From positions 62,001-126,000 of the forward strand of contig CAYPNM010000002.1 of the NCBI GenBank assembly GCA_964412105.1: a DNA stretch of 64,000 nt, in the 5' to 3' direction. Positions 52,086-61,800 of this stretch are shown piece by piece; the stretch's first letter is position 1, and each line of letters begins with the position of its first letter. Both the position numbers and the translations under genes were made by a program. The notes beneath the pieces are model-generated. The model had not been told where the DNA came from, made no database searches, and was given only the letters and a program-made list of their open reading frames with translations. Source of the DNA: JAKAGZ01 sp964412105. Lineage in GTDB: Bacteria > Bacteroidota > Ignavibacteria > Ignavibacteriales > Ignavibacteriaceae.

Positions 52086-52835
52086 TTAAAACACTCCGAG
52101 TAATTTCAAGGACATAATAAAGACCGCTACCACTAAAATTATCTTTATTAATTTTTCTCCTTTTTTGACTGCAAATTTAGCAGCCCACCATGCGCCGGTT
52201 GCATTGCCGGCCGCCAGCGCAATTCCGAATGTCCAGTTTACATTGTTTGTAATTATAAAAATCAGCAGCGCAGGGATGGTATAAATTAAAACTATAAATA
52301 CCTTGTGCATATTGACATAAACAAGGTTGAGTTTCATTAACCTTTGCAGGGCAGCCATTAAAATAAATCCAACGCCGACCTGTATAAACCCGCCGTAAAA
52401 ACCAATCCCGAACATCGCAATGTACGCTGAAAAAGGAATTTTGACGTTATTATGATCGGAGAAATTGATCTTTTTTTGCGGAATTATCATAGATAAGATT
52501 ATTCCTATCATTACAATGCCGAGTATTTTTTGAAATACGGCATCGCTTAAATTTACAGCCAGCAAGGCTCCGACAACGGCGCCGGGAAGAGTGAGGGCCG
52601 AAAGCTTCAAGCTTACATCAAACTGCTGGTATTTTTCTTTTTTAAAGGAGTAAACAGCAGAAATATTCTGGATAAAAATCGCAATACGGTTTGTTCCGTT
52701 CGCCAACGCAGAATCAAGTCCGAGGAAAATTAAAGCGGGTAAGGTAAGTGTTGAACCGCCGCCGGCGTTTACATTTAAGAAACCGGCAATAATCCCGACA
52801 CCGAAAAGGATAAGTAAAGAAAAGTGTTCAGGCAA
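52086..52835 (-). CDS. TauE/SafE-family sulfonate/anion exporter
   Basis: A 249-residue permease with about seven to eight membrane helices. The N-terminus contains GIIAGFLNVNAGGGSTLTLPAL, the family's glycine-rich first repeat, and GFYGGFIQVGVGFILMAAL near 150-170 is the second repeat. TauE/SafE proteins export sulfite, sulfoacetate or similar anions; the substrate is not predictable here. Genes for sulfonate metabolism are not nearby. It converges with the DUF1028 gene. Confidence 0.9.
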   Translation of the reverse strand: MPEHFSLLILFGVGIIAGFLNVNAGGGSTLTLPALIFLGLDSALANGTNRIAIFIQNISAVYSFKKEKYQQFDVSLKLSALTLPGAVVGALLAVNLSDAVFQKILGIVMIGIILSMIIPQKKINFSDHNNVKIPFSAYIAMFGIGFYGGFIQVGVGFILMAALQRLMKLNLVYVNMHKVFIVLIYTIPALLIFIITNNVNWTFGIALAAGNATGAWWAAKFAVKKGEKLIKIILVVAVFIMSLKLLGVF

Positions 52836-52908
52836 AAATACTCCGGAAAATTATTTAGTAAACTTAAGGTGTAATTATTTTGAATGCAAAAGGGAGGGGA
52901 ATTAAACT

Positions 52909-52940
52909 TTGTAGGGTCACGCCATGGCGTGACCCTACAA
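52909..52940. repeat. Perfect extragenic palindrome, copy 1
   Basis: A 32-base perfect dyad centred at 52924.5 with half-site GTAGGGTCACGCCAT. Its inner 30 bases recur exactly at 58716-58745. It ends directly before the stop codon of the receiver-PP2C gene (minus strand) and may act as its terminator, though no T-tract follows on that strand. Confidence 0.85.
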
Positions 52941-54086
52941 TTATTTTATTTTTATTACCACAAAAGTCACATCATCACCGGGATCATTTCCATCGATCCA
53001 TTCGTTTACTTTGTTTTTCAAATGGCCGATGATCTTTTCTGCAGATTGATCTGCAGTTTCCTTAAAGGATTCAATTACTCTTTTATAACCAAATGCTTCA
53101 TTGTTTTTATTATGTAATTCAGGAAAGCCGTCGCTCAGAAGTAAAATCACATCCCCCGTATTTAATTCTGTTTTTGTTTCTTTGTATGGAAAATCATTCA
53201 CTGCACCAAGCGGCATTCCTTTGTTGTCTATTTCCTCAACCTCATTTTTGCTTTTCCTGAAAATATAAACCGGAGGAACGCCGGCATTTGCAAAAGATAG
53301 CTGCGAGTCTTTTAATTTAAGAAGGGCGAATGCCATCATCAATCTGCCAAGTTTAATTTCTTTTATGGCCTTTACGGATTTCTGAAAGAAGGGGAGTACG
53401 TCATTGCATTCTGCTTCCAAGGTAAAAATTCCTTTCATTATGGTTACAAGTGTGCCCGCCTGCAATCCATGTCCGGTTGCGTCACCAAGAGCAATGTTTA
53501 AGGTACCATCAGATGAAACCCGAAAATCATAATAATCTCCGCCGACTTCAGTTGCTGTCTGCATATGAACCGCAATATCGAGATTAGGAATTGAAGGAAG
53601 ATTTGCCGGCAGCATTGAAAGCTGCAGTTGTCTGGCTTCTTCCAGCTCGTTCTGAACAACAACAAGCTTGTCGCGCGCCTGCAATGCTCTCTTCAGAGTT
53701 TCTAAATTATTAATTGCTTTTTCTATTGTTATTTTCAGATCTGTGAAGTCAATCGGTTTAACCACAAAATCAAATGCGCCGCCGTTCATTGCAGTGCGGA
53801 TATTTTTTATATCGCCGTAAGCTGAGACTATTACGGAATGAAGAAGGGGATTGTTTAGTTCTTTGATCTTTGCCAGCAATGTGAGGCCGTCCATTTCAGG
53901 CATATTTATATCGGCAAGCACAAGCTCAATGAGACTGTCTTCTTCTATTTTTTGAAGGGCCTGTACGCCGTTACCTGCAAAGGTAAAATCATAATTATTA
54001 TCTTTTATTTCTTTTCTGAATTTTTGTTTTATAAGCGATTGCAGATCCGGTTCATCATCCACAACTAAAATTTTTGAGACGGGCAT
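52941..54086 (-). CDS. Receiver-PP2C phosphatase (RsbU-like)
   Basis: A 381-residue regulator. The receiver covers 1-125 (D9-D11 pocket in LVVDDEPD, phosphoacceptor D59, K110). A coiled linker (125-165) leads to a PP2C/SpoIIE-type Ser/Thr phosphatase (about 170-381) with metal-binding VGGDYYDF, GDATGHGLQAG and the final DDVTFVV. In partner-switch systems such proteins dephosphorylate an anti-sigma antagonist. Phosphorylation of the receiver by a local kinase would switch it. It sits 12 bases after the single-domain regulator and downstream of three kinases, so it is a likely output of that cluster. The cognate antagonist is not in the window. Confidence 0.93.
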   Translation of the reverse strand: MPVSKILVVDDEPDLQSLIKQKFRKEIKDNNYDFTFAGNGVQALQKIEEDSLIELVLADINMPEMDGLTLLAKIKELNNPLLHSVIVSAYGDIKNIRTAMNGGAFDFVVKPIDFTDLKITIEKAINNLETLKRALQARDKLVVVQNELEEARQLQLSMLPANLPSIPNLDIAVHMQTATEVGGDYYDFRVSSDGTLNIALGDATGHGLQAGTLVTIMKGIFTLEAECNDVLPFFQKSVKAIKEIKLGRLMMAFALLKLKDSQLSFANAGVPPVYIFRKSKNEVEEIDNKGMPLGAVNDFPYKETKTELNTGDVILLLSDGFPELHNKNNEAFGYKRVIESFKETADQSAEKIIGHLKNKVNEWIDGNDPGDDVTFVVIKIK

Positions 54087-54098
54087 TCATTTCCCCTT

Positions 54099-54473
54099 TT
54101 AGATAGAGAGTTTTTCTTTTAATAAATCAAACTTAAGCGGCTTTGTAAAATAATCATCCGCACCAAGAGTTTTTGCCTTATTGAAATTGGATTCATCCCC
54201 GTACGCAGTGATCATAAATACCTTTAAATTCGGATACCGGGCTTTGATTTCTTTAAGCAGATCCAGACCGTTCATTTCAGGCATATTAATGTCGCTCAAC
54301 ACAAGATAATCTGCCCGGTCGTCAATTGCCTCAATCAATTCGAGGGCAGTCATACCGTTGCCGGCATAAATGATTTGCACCTCTCCGGATTTTATTTCTT
54401 TTCTGAATTTTTGTTCAAACAGAAATTGGACATCGATTTCGTCATCGACAACTATGAGTTTCATTTTAACCAT
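54099..54473 (-). CDS. Single-domain response regulator
   Basis: A 124-residue receiver. The acidic pocket is at D10-D12 (VVDDEID), the phosphoacceptor is D61 (LSDINMPEMNG), and the conserved lysine is K111 in FTKPLKF. The true start may be the second methionine (MKLIVVDD), three residues in. The insert KFRKEIKSGEVQIIYAGNG is shared with the receiver of the PP2C protein (KFRKEIKDNNYDFTFAGNG), showing that the two receivers are close paralogues. It lies between the kinases and the PP2C gene and may pass phosphate between them. Confidence 0.88.
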   Translation of the reverse strand: MVKMKLIVVDDEIDVQFLFEQKFRKEIKSGEVQIIYAGNGMTALELIEAIDDRADYLVLSDINMPEMNGLDLLKEIKARYPNLKVFMITAYGDESNFNKAKTLGADDYFTKPLKFDLLKEKLSI

Positions 54474-54503
54474 CCCGGGTATTTGTTATGAAATTTAGGC
54501 TAC

Positions 54504-57500
54504 TTATAATTTAGGAATAATAATGATAAATTCCGCACCCTCGCCCTCTTTTGATTCAACTTTAATTTCACCTCCGTGCTGTTTTACGACAATATCGTAG
54601 CTGAGCGATAATCCGAGCCCTGTTCCTTCACCGCTGGGCTTAGTTGTAAAAAACGGGTTAAAAAGCTCTGATTTTATTTTATCGGGTATTCCCATTCCAT
54701 TATCTTTTATGTGAACCTCGACTTTATCATTCAGGTTTTTTGTTGATATCTTTAACAAGGGAACAAAACCATTACCGGCTTTCTTCTTTTTATCATTTGC
54801 CGCATAGCAGGCATTGTTAATAATATTCAGGAACACTCTGCTTATATCCTGCGGCACTACATTTATTTTTCCCAGTGTTTTATCGTATTCCTTTTCGAAA
54901 GAAATATTAAATTCTTTATCCTGAGCTCTGAGTCCGTGGTAGGCGAGGGCAGCATACTGATCAAGTAAGTCGTTAATATCGGTTAATGCTTTTTCACCTG
55001 CAGTACCCCGAGAGTGCAACAGCATCCCTTTTACAATAGAGTCCGCACGTTTGCCGTGGTTGGTAATTTTATCAAGATTTTGTTTAAGGCTTTTAATTAT
55101 TTCAGCGATTTCTTCTTTATCACCCTTCTTTAGTTCATCGATCAATTCATCCAGAAGTTCATTGCTTACATCGGAAAAGTTATTTATAAAGTTCAGGGGA
55201 TTTTTAATTTCGTGAGCGATACCGGCGGTTAGTGCACCGAGAGAAGCGAGCTTTTCCTGGACTACCAGTTTTTCCTGAGTTGATTTCAAATCATTTAATG
55301 TTGCGTTTAATTTATTTACTGTCTCATTCAGTTGTTCGTATGCGTCTGCATTATCAAGCGCTATTGATGTATATGAGGCAAGGTTCTGCAAAATATTTAA
55401 ATGATAATCATTGTATGCATTTTTCTGAAAGCTTTGAATAGTAATAACTCCAAGTATACGATCCTGTGAGACCAGCGGTAAATAAATGATGGAAGAGGGT
55501 TCTTCGGATTTAGTTCCATCTTCCAGTTTTCGATCGGGTTCCTTATAAAACTGAATATATTTACTGTACTCGGAATGCACATCATTTATAAACACAGGTT
55601 TTTTATTTTCAATACACCATACAGGGAACTGATTTTTATCTTTCGTATCTCTCGTATAAACAGGATATCGCTTTCCTTTTTCTATTGCCAGCCTATATTC
55701 AATTTCTCCCTTTTCAGGATGATAAATGCCCACTCCGAAAATTGAGGCATCAGCGAGCCGGTTAACGCGCTCATACAATTTATAGAATATAGTATCAAGA
55801 TCCAGGGTTGCCGTGATTTCCTTACCAATTTCACTCAGCAGCTCAACGTTCTTTTTGCGGTCGTTCTCAGCCTGCAAAGCTTTTGCTTCGGATTCAGCAG
55901 CCTCTGTTCTGAGTTCCATTTCACGCAAATGAGTACGCTGGCGTTCTTTTAAAGTTAATCTTCTGCGCTGAAATCTATCAAAGGTGAAAATTGCGAAACC
56001 TAAAATTGCGGCATAACACAAGTAAGCCCACCATGTTTTGTACCAGGGCGGCAATATTTCGAATGAATAGGTTCCTGGGCTGCTCTCCACGCCGAGAATA
56101 TTCTCGGCAATTACATTAAATGTGTATTTGCCCGGTGGCAGGTTTGTATATTCTTTTGTATTCTCATTTGACCATCCAGACCAGCCATCATCAAATCCTT
56201 CAAGTAATGTTTTAAACCTGGTTGTATTTTTGCTTTCGTAGCTTGTTGCTGAATAATTGAATTTAAGTGAGTTGTCTTTAAAAGATATTTCGGGAATAGT
56301 GGGATTGTTTATTACACCCCCAAAATATATTGTTGAATCCTTGCCGACATATACTTTTCGGACCATAGCAGGGTAACTTATATTGTTCGATTTTTCTTTT
56401 GAAAAATCGTACCTGATTAAGCCCGAGCCGGCAAGGAACCAGGTAATACCGTTTTTTTCCGCATAAACCTTGCTTATCTGTTCACCCACAATCCTTCGGA
56501 AAGGTGAACTAATCCATTTATATGAACCATCCGACTGGCGTGTGCCCATTGTAAGGGAACTTAGGGTTCCTATCCATATTCTTCCCAAACTATCCTGCTG
56601 GAAAAGGACGGCGCTACTATTGTCTGTAATTTTGTAAAAAGAAGATATTATGTTGTCAGAGGTATCGGAATAAAATCTATTGTTGCTTTCATTGAATTTG
56701 TAGATACTGTCTGCGGTAGAAAAGTAATTAATTCCGTTGAGCTTATTAATAACTAAATAGCCGCCTGACAAACCGTTCTCTTTCGTAAAATGTTCAACAT
56801 CAGGATTTTTTAATATAATATTTCCTGTTGCATTTTTTTGGAATTTAATTTTGTATGCTCCTGAAACATTTGTGCCGACCCAAAGTGCGCCATCATTGTC
56901 TTCAATTATTGAGGATACATAATCCGTAATATTTACTATTTGTCCTTCATCTTTCCATCCATCCCGGGTTTTTTGAACTGACCATAATCCCTGGGCTCCT
57001 ACATAAATTCTGTTTGAATAAAAATTGGATTGTTTCAGCGCAAAAGCGTTGTATTCATTTCCAATGGTTTTCCTGATAGGAATTAGTTTATTATTATTTA
57101 TTTTAAATAAGCCGTCAAATGTGCCGACAAGAAGCTCGCCTTTAAAATTTAGAAATGCCCATGACTGATTATCACTGTTCTTTAATTTATATAAGTCTGA
57201 AGTATGTGGGTCCAGATAATAGACACCGTTATTTGCATCGGCATAAATTGTTCCATTGTAACGAATGATATCAGTTGCCGCGGTTGAAAAATTATTCCTG
57301 GAATCGAAATAACTTACGGGAGACGAATAGTCTATTCTTGAAATACCGTTATCTGTACCCAGCCATATGGCTCCTGCTTTATCCTGAAAAGTGTAGAGTG
57401 TGCCGTTGCTAATTATTCCGTTTTTTCGGTTATATTTTCTTATCAGATTACCTGAACTGTCAATTACTATTGCTCCTCCGTTTATGGTTCCCAACAAAAT

Positions 57501-58301
57501 ATTTCCATCGGAAAGTATAGTACCCGGCCAGTATATCAGGTTATTTTTTAAAAATTCATCTGCTTCTGTTTTAAATGGAATAAAGCTTTCTCCGTCGTAC
57601 TTAAATAGTCCCATAGTGCGCGTACCTATCAGTATGGTGCCCGGTTCACCGGGGAAGGGAAGCATCACATAAATTCTTTCATTTGCAAATTTTTCTCCCC
57701 CTTTCAAGAGAGTGAGCCTATTATTTTTTAAAACTTCAAGTCCCAGTCCCCATTCTCTAGCATAAATTTTCCCATCGACAAGAAACATCAAATGAAAATT
57801 ATCTTTTCCCTGCAGAACATTGAATTTCTTTTTCTGAATGTCCCAAACCAGTATGTATTTTGCGACGTTAAAATATACCTTGTTATCGTTAATCAAGGTT
57901 GCCCATACATCAGAAAAATCTCTTTTGTCATTGGGAAGAAATTTCATCAGGGAGTGGAAAACAAATCTTCCTGAAGAATCCGCCACAAAATATCCCAGAT
58001 CGCCGACTGCTCCGACGTACATTTTCCCATTATTCCCGATAGCAATGGATCGTACAGTAGTTTTATTCGGCATTGTGTAAAATCTCCAGTTTGTGCCGTC
58101 AAACTCTAACAGCCCGAAGTCGTTTCCAAAATACATTATACCTCTCTTATCCTGTGCAATTGCCCAGTTAGCCTGGAATGCACCATAGTCTTTTGGTGAA
58201 TAATTTGTAATAAGAGGGTAACCGCTTCCACCGGAAGTTTGAGAAAAAATTAAAGGGCTACATAATAAAAACAAAATAATTACAGTAATTAGCTTTTTCA
58301 T
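54504..58301 (-). CDS. Two-component propeller sensor histidine kinase with GAF domain
   Basis: A 1265-residue kinase with signal peptide 1-21 and a periplasmic sensor of two-component regulator propeller repeats (about 35-670), then a Y_Y_Y domain (about 690-748) and one membrane helix (758-775). Inside the cell come a coiled coil (785-825), a GAF domain (828-980) and the transmitter. H1030 (GIAHEIKNPLNF) is the phosphoacceptor, N1162 the N-box residue, DNGMG (1200-1204) G1 and GEGTGLGL (1224-1231) G2. There is no receiver or DNA-binding domain, unlike most Bacteroides hybrid regulators, so phosphate must go to a separate receiver; the one encoded 30 bases downstream is the best candidate. 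Confidence 0.93.
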   Translation of the reverse strand: MKKLITVIILFLLCSPLIFSQTSGGSGYPLITNYSPKDYGAFQANWAIAQDKRGIMYFGNDFGLLEFDGTNWRFYTMPNKTTVRSIAIGNNGKMYVGAVGDLGYFVADSSGRFVFHSLMKFLPNDKRDFSDVWATLINDNKVYFNVAKYILVWDIQKKKFNVLQGKDNFHLMFLVDGKIYAREWGLGLEVLKNNRLTLLKGGEKFANERIYVMLPFPGEPGTILIGTRTMGLFKYDGESFIPFKTEADEFLKNNLIYWPGTILSDGNILLGTINGGAIVIDSSGNLIRKYNRKNGIISNGTLYTFQDKAGAIWLGTDNGISRIDYSSPVSYFDSRNNFSTAATDIIRYNGTIYADANNGVYYLDPHTSDLYKLKNSDNQSWAFLNFKGELLVGTFDGLFKINNNKLIPIRKTIGNEYNAFALKQSNFYSNRIYVGAQGLWSVQKTRDGWKDEGQIVNITDYVSSIIEDNDGALWVGTNVSGAYKIKFQKNATGNIILKNPDVEHFTKENGLSGGYLVINKLNGINYFSTADSIYKFNESNNRFYSDTSDNIISSFYKITDNSSAVLFQQDSLGRIWIGTLSSLTMGTRQSDGSYKWISSPFRRIVGEQISKVYAEKNGITWFLAGSGLIRYDFSKEKSNNISYPAMVRKVYVGKDSTIYFGGVINNPTIPEISFKDNSLKFNYSATSYESKNTTRFKTLLEGFDDGWSGWSNENTKEYTNLPPGKYTFNVIAENILGVESSPGTYSFEILPPWYKTWWAYLCYAAILGFAIFTFDRFQRRRLTLKERQRTHLREMELRTEAAESEAKALQAENDRKKNVELLSEIGKEITATLDLDTIFYKLYERVNRLADASIFGVGIYHPEKGEIEYRLAIEKGKRYPVYTRDTKDKNQFPVWCIENKKPVFINDVHSEYSKYIQFYKEPDRKLEDGTKSEEPSSIIYLPLVSQDRILGVITIQSFQKNAYNDYHLNILQNLASYTSIALDNADAYEQLNETVNKLNATLNDLKSTQEKLVVQEKLASLGALTAGIAHEIKNPLNFINNFSDVSNELLDELIDELKKGDKEEIAEIIKSLKQNLDKITNHGKRADSIVKGMLLHSRGTAGEKALTDINDLLDQYAALAYHGLRAQDKEFNISFEKEYDKTLGKINVVPQDISRVFLNIINNACYAANDKKKKAGNGFVPLLKISTKNLNDKVEVHIKDNGMGIPDKIKSELFNPFFTTKPSGEGTGLGLSLSYDIVVKQHGGEIKVESKEGEGAEFIIIIPKL

Positions 58302-58510
58302 ATTTAAAGGGATATGGATTATATGATTGCTTCGGAAAAGATGAATTAAGATATGAATTATTCTCTAAATAGCAAAAGCCAAAGTTTTTATTGCAGAGAT
58401 CCTTCAGTGAAAGGTCTCTCTCGAGAGAGTGTCAATTCTTTTTTGTATTACTACCAGCCAATCATCGAATGAGAGATTGCCCGCACTTAAAGAAAATGAA
58501 AATCCCGGAC

Positions 58511-58627
58511 CGTCTCATAATGAGCCACCGCCTATCTACCTCTCACCTGGGGTACAACCGGCCTTCACCTGGCCTTAAATGACTCGTTGGTCATAAAGAT
58601 GCGGCCCAATAATCTCATTATGAGACG
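58511..58627. mobile_element. MITE-like unit with 14-bp terminal inverted repeats
   Basis: CGTCTCATAATGAG (58511-58524) is exactly inverted as CTCATTATGAGACG (58614-58627), enclosing 89 bases without an ORF. The interior is more GC-rich than its surroundings (for example CACCTGGGGTACAACCGGCC). No target-site duplication is evident. It could be a non-autonomous transposon remnant or a long RNA stem-loop. Confidence 0.5.
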
Positions 58628-58715
58628 CCCCAAAAGGGGTATGTTTTTTTTGCTAAAGTACGTCAACCATCAGCAGGAAGTAGCTATGTATCTCGAGTTC
58701 ATTATATAATTCTTT

Positions 58716-58745
58716 TGTAGGGTCACGCCATGGCGTGACCCTACA
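58716..58745. repeat. Perfect extragenic palindrome, copy 2
   Basis: A 30-base perfect dyad centred at 58730.5, identical to the inner 30 bases of the palindrome at 52909-52940. The half-site is TGTAGGGTCACGCCA. It lies between two kinase genes with no coding potential. Confidence 0.85.
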
Positions 58746-58810
58746 GATATTATTTTGATCTCAGCTTGTTAAGTGAAAAACCTTTTTCAAATAAAAAAAA
58801 GATTTCTCAT

Positions 58811-58850
58811 CCGGCAAATGCCGGAGTCGACCTGCCTAACGGCAGGCAGG
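58811..58850. repeat. Cluster of small GC-rich hairpins
   Basis: CCGGCA-AA-TGCCGG (58811-58824) is followed by CCTGCC-TAAC-GGCAGG (58831-58846) with GCAGG repeated once more to 58850. They lie 8 bases beyond the stop of the 1110-residue kinase and may serve as its terminator. The second has the same stem-loop layout as the element at 32443-32458. Confidence 0.5.
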
Positions 58851-58857
58851 TGTGTCT

Positions 58858-61800
58858 CTACATATAAGGTAAAGTGATTATAAACTCGGCACCTTCGCCC
58901 TCTTTACTTTCTATTTTTATTTCACCGCCGTGCTGTTTTACAACAATATCATAGCTGAGAGATAAGCCCAGTCCTGTTCCTTCGCCGGTTGGTTTTGTCG
59001 TGTAGAAAGGCTGGAAGAGTTTATCCTTTATTTTATCAGGCACTCCATTTCCGTTATCAGCAATTCGGATTTCAACTTTATCTTTTAAATTTTTTGTTGA
59101 GACCTTAATCGTTGGTGAGAAACCACCTTCATTTTGCTTCTTCCTTTCATTTGCAGCATAGCACCCATTGTTAATAATATTTAAAAACACACGGCTGATA
59201 TCCTGCGGAACGACATTTATTTTTTCTAATGTATTATCGTAATCCCTTTCTATTTTGATATTGAAGTCTTTATTTTGTGCTCTCATTCCGTGATAGGCAA
59301 GGGTTACATATTGTTCTAATAAATCGTTTATGTCGGTCGGTGTTTTTTCTCCGGCGGTTCCGCGTGAGTGGAGAAGCATTCCTTTAACAATAGAGTCGGC
59401 ACGTTTACCGTGGTGATTTATTTTCTCAAGGTTTTGTTTAAGACCCTTAGCGATTTCTTTCACTTCTTCCGTATTTCCTTTATCAGCCTCTTCCAGCATT
59501 TCTGTGATTAAATCATTGCTTACTTCAGAGAAGTTATTCACAAAGTTCAACGGGTTTTTTATTTCGTGCGCAATGCCTGCGGTCAATTCGCCGAGCGATG
59601 CCATTTTTTCAGAATGGATTAATTGGGCTTGTGTGGATTTTAGTTCAGTATAAGCTTTTTCAATTTCCTTAGCCTGTTCCAGTTCTTTTTTTTGCGCCCT
59701 TTCCTTTTCTTTACGAATAGCACGGGCTTTTTGGAATTTGTCAACCCGCCATAATAATAAAAGGAAAATTACACCATATAAAACATAAGCCCACCATGTT
59801 TCCCACAACGGTGGATTGATTATAATTTCCAATTGGAGCGGTTTAGACCAAATATCATACGTGCTAGCTGCTTTAACGTTTAATGTATAGTGACCAGGTT
59901 CAAGGTTAGTATAATTTATAAAGCCTGCTGTACCCAAATTACGCCAATCATCATCATAGCCCTTGAGAAACACTGCATATTTATTTTGAGAAGGATTACT
60001 GAAATGAGCTGCATAAAAATTAAATTCAATATCATTTTGATTATGCTCAAGTTCTAAGGAGTTTGTAAATAAACTTATTGGGCGGGAATGACCATTAATT
60101 TTAACACTTTCTAATGAGATTTGCGGAGCAAAAGAATTTATCTTAATATTTTCTGGATTAATTATTATCATACCTCTCGGACCACTATAACATAATTCAC
60201 CATCAGGTAATTTTGAGACTTTATAATAATCAGGCTGCTGTAAAACAAAATCACATTGTTCGTTTTCCGGAGAGAAGCGCGCAATTCCTGCTGCCGTGGA
60301 AATCCAGATATTATCATTTTCATCATCAACGCAACTGTATACGGTGTTGTTGGGAATATTTTTGTTTTGTGAAGTATATCTTTTAAAACTTCCGGTTTTA
60401 GGATAAAAACGATTAAGACCACCTCCATAAGTTGCTATCCAGAGTATTCCGGAATGACTGCGGCAAATATCGGAGATTTGGTTGCTGCTGATGCTTGTTG
60501 AATCTGAAGGATCGTAAGGATAATTTTTAAATGTTTCGTTTTTTTCGTTAAATAAAGCCAATCCGCCGTTTGTACCAATCCAGAAATGTTGTTCATCTAT
60601 TTCATATATTGGAAAAACAGAATTTTCAGGAAGAGAGCTTGGGTCTCCATCGATATGAATAAAATGTTTAACGTAATCAGTTTTAGGATCTATGCGATCC
60701 AACCCGCCCAAACGTGAACCTGCCCATACATACCCGTCTTTATCAAGAACTAATGTATTAACATATGAACCACTAAGTCCATTGTAGGCATCTGCACGAA
60801 CATTTGAACTGTTAACGGCCTTTTGCATATGATTTATTTTTCCGGTTTGCAGATCAAGGCGAAATATTCCATTATCCGTCGGCGCCCACAATTGGTTACC
60901 GACTTTGATAGATTTATTTCTTAAAAATAGCGGCTGCCCATTATCATTATATTTTTTTATAATTCCTTTATTCCGATCAAACAGAATAAAACCGTCAAAA
61001 CTGCTTAACCACAATTGGTTATTTGAAATAGGCATAGTGCCGTAGACTGCATTAATCAGATCTCTGGGATTTTTAGGATTCAATTCGTAATGCTGATAGT
61101 TTTCCCAATTGGGATCAAAATAACTCACACCTCCATAGGATTGACAAATCCAAATGATTCCAGTTTTATCTTTGAATATATCATTTACAGCTCCCAGAAT
61201 TCTTGGTCCAAGTTGTTTTTCACCGATGTCGTATTTTGTTATATTTCCGCTTCTTACATCCAAACACTGCAATGCATAATTACCTCTGCCGCATCCCAAC
61301 CAGACCTTACCATTATCATAAAGAATAGAGGTAATTAAATTTTCACTTAAGCTGTTCGGATCATTTGGAATATGTTTATAAATTTTCAGAGTTTTGTTTT
61401 TGAGATTTAGCCTGTTTAGTCCTCCTGATACCGTCCCTATCCAAATATCGCCGTTTTCTCCCTCTGCTAATGATATGACAATACTATCGCTCAGAGCAAT
61501 CGAAGATTTTTTACCACTCCCAATATGCGTGAATGTGCCGGATTTTCGATCCAGCTTGAACAGTCCTTTTTCCGTACCAATCCATAAAACGTTATCTTTT
61601 GTACAAAGAACTGTCTGGACGTTTGATCCTTCCAAACTATTTGGTTTTGAAGGATCGTGAATAAAATGAACAAATTTGTTGGTTGAAGGATTGTATGAAA
61701 ATAAACCATCTTTTTGGGTAGCTATCCAAAACAAGCCGTTTTTATCTGAAGTAATGTCATTTATCTGAGGAGTCCAGGTTTGTTGGTTAATCTCTATTTT

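Larger units (their letters stand above)
58302..58857. other. Repeat-rich intergenic region between two kinase genes
   Basis: 556 bases without a supported gene. It holds a 14-bp dyad CTCTCTCGAGAGAG (58416-58429), a MITE-like unit (58511-58627), copy 2 of the 30-bp palindrome (58716-58745) and a cluster of small hairpins (58811-58850). Both flanking kinase genes are on the minus strand, so the downstream kinase probably has its own promoter here. Confidence 0.7.

Noticed and set aside
58391..58582. 63-residue plus-strand ORF in the kinase-kinase gap
   Set aside because: It runs into the inverted repeats of the MITE-like unit, has no ribosome site and its composition (many S, R, H, P) does not look like a protein of this genome.
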